Shown in pieces: positions 5,711 through 5,814 of a stretch of 5,814 nucleotides of DNA. The position numbers and the translations under genes are program-made. The notes below the pieces were generated by a model, which saw only the letters and a program-made list of their open reading frames with translations, searched no databases and was not told the DNA's origin. Source of the stretch: Promethearchaeota archaeon (lineage in GTDB: Archaea > Asgardarchaeota > Lokiarchaeia > Sigynarchaeales > SOKP01). The stretch lies in contig JAEOTW010000018.1 in NCBI GenBank assembly GCA_016839655.1, positions 1-5,814 on the forward strand, given 5' to 3'. The stretch's first letter is position 1. Each line of letters starts with the position of its first letter.

Positions 5711-5814
5711 TAGCCCCAAATAATAAATCTTTTCAATCCAACAAATATATTTATGCTCAAATTTATCAATAAATCTTCAATCAAATATGAAATTGTACTT
5801 TCCATCGATTTATT
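5688..5814. repeat. Right copy of the perfect 127-bp terminal inverted repeat
   Basis: Exact reverse complement of 1-127, ending at the last base of the window. The inner edge CAACAGG is followed, going inward, by TATAAT on the minus strand. An open frame read outward starts at ATG 5787 (MKLYFPSIY) and runs off the window; its mirror is at 28-1 on the other strand. Reading inward, an ATG at 5705 with GGGG eight bases upstream opens a frame of only 16 codons. Because the window stops inside or at the edge of the repeat, no target-site duplication can be tested and the full repeat length is unknown. Confidence 0.97.

Noticed and set aside
1..5814. CRISPR array, tRNA or rRNA gene
   Set aside because: No regularly spaced direct repeats of CRISPR size, no tRNA-like cloverleaf ending and no rRNA-like sequence were seen on either strand.

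Overview
This 5.8 kb window is AT-rich (about 30% G+C by eye). It holds one four-gene operon on the minus strand, enclosed by a perfect 127-bp inverted repeat at its two extreme ends (1-127 and 5688-5814). The base composition, a GGAG ribosome-binding site, and a TTGACA / 17 bp / AATAAT promoter suggest a low-G+C Gram-positive bacterium (Bacillota). No sequence here identifies a species.

Layout in transcription order (right to left): the right terminal repeat; a 325-bp AT-rich control region with a good sigma-A-type promoter and several dyads; a ParB-fold protein (462 aa, re-started at 5362); a SNF2-family helicase/translocase (627 aa); a winged-helix plus NOV_C/DUF3883 PD-(D/E)XK-like nuclease candidate (322 aa); a beta-class amino-DNA methyltransferase (294 aa); 26 bp of non-coding sequence; and the left terminal repeat. 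The gaps between genes are 21, 2 and 59 bp, so the genes are probably co-transcribed.

The gene set reads as a compact restriction-modification-like anti-phage cassette. It has a modifying enzyme, a DNA motor, a nuclease candidate and a ParB-like DNA-binding or CTP-switch candidate. It lacks the hallmark genes of BREX (PglX/PglZ/BrxC), DISARM (DrmA/B/C) and classical Type I systems (HsdR/M/S). I cannot match the combination to a named system from the sequence alone, so the defence role is an inference.

No transposase, integrase, resolvase, replication protein, toxin-antitoxin pair, tRNA or CRISPR array is present. The terminal repeats could be ends of a non-autonomous element, inward parts of two oppositely oriented IS copies, or ends of a linear replicon. 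The length of exactly 127 bp also equals a common maximum assembler k-mer, so the repeat may be a de Bruijn-graph overlap whose true length runs beyond the window.
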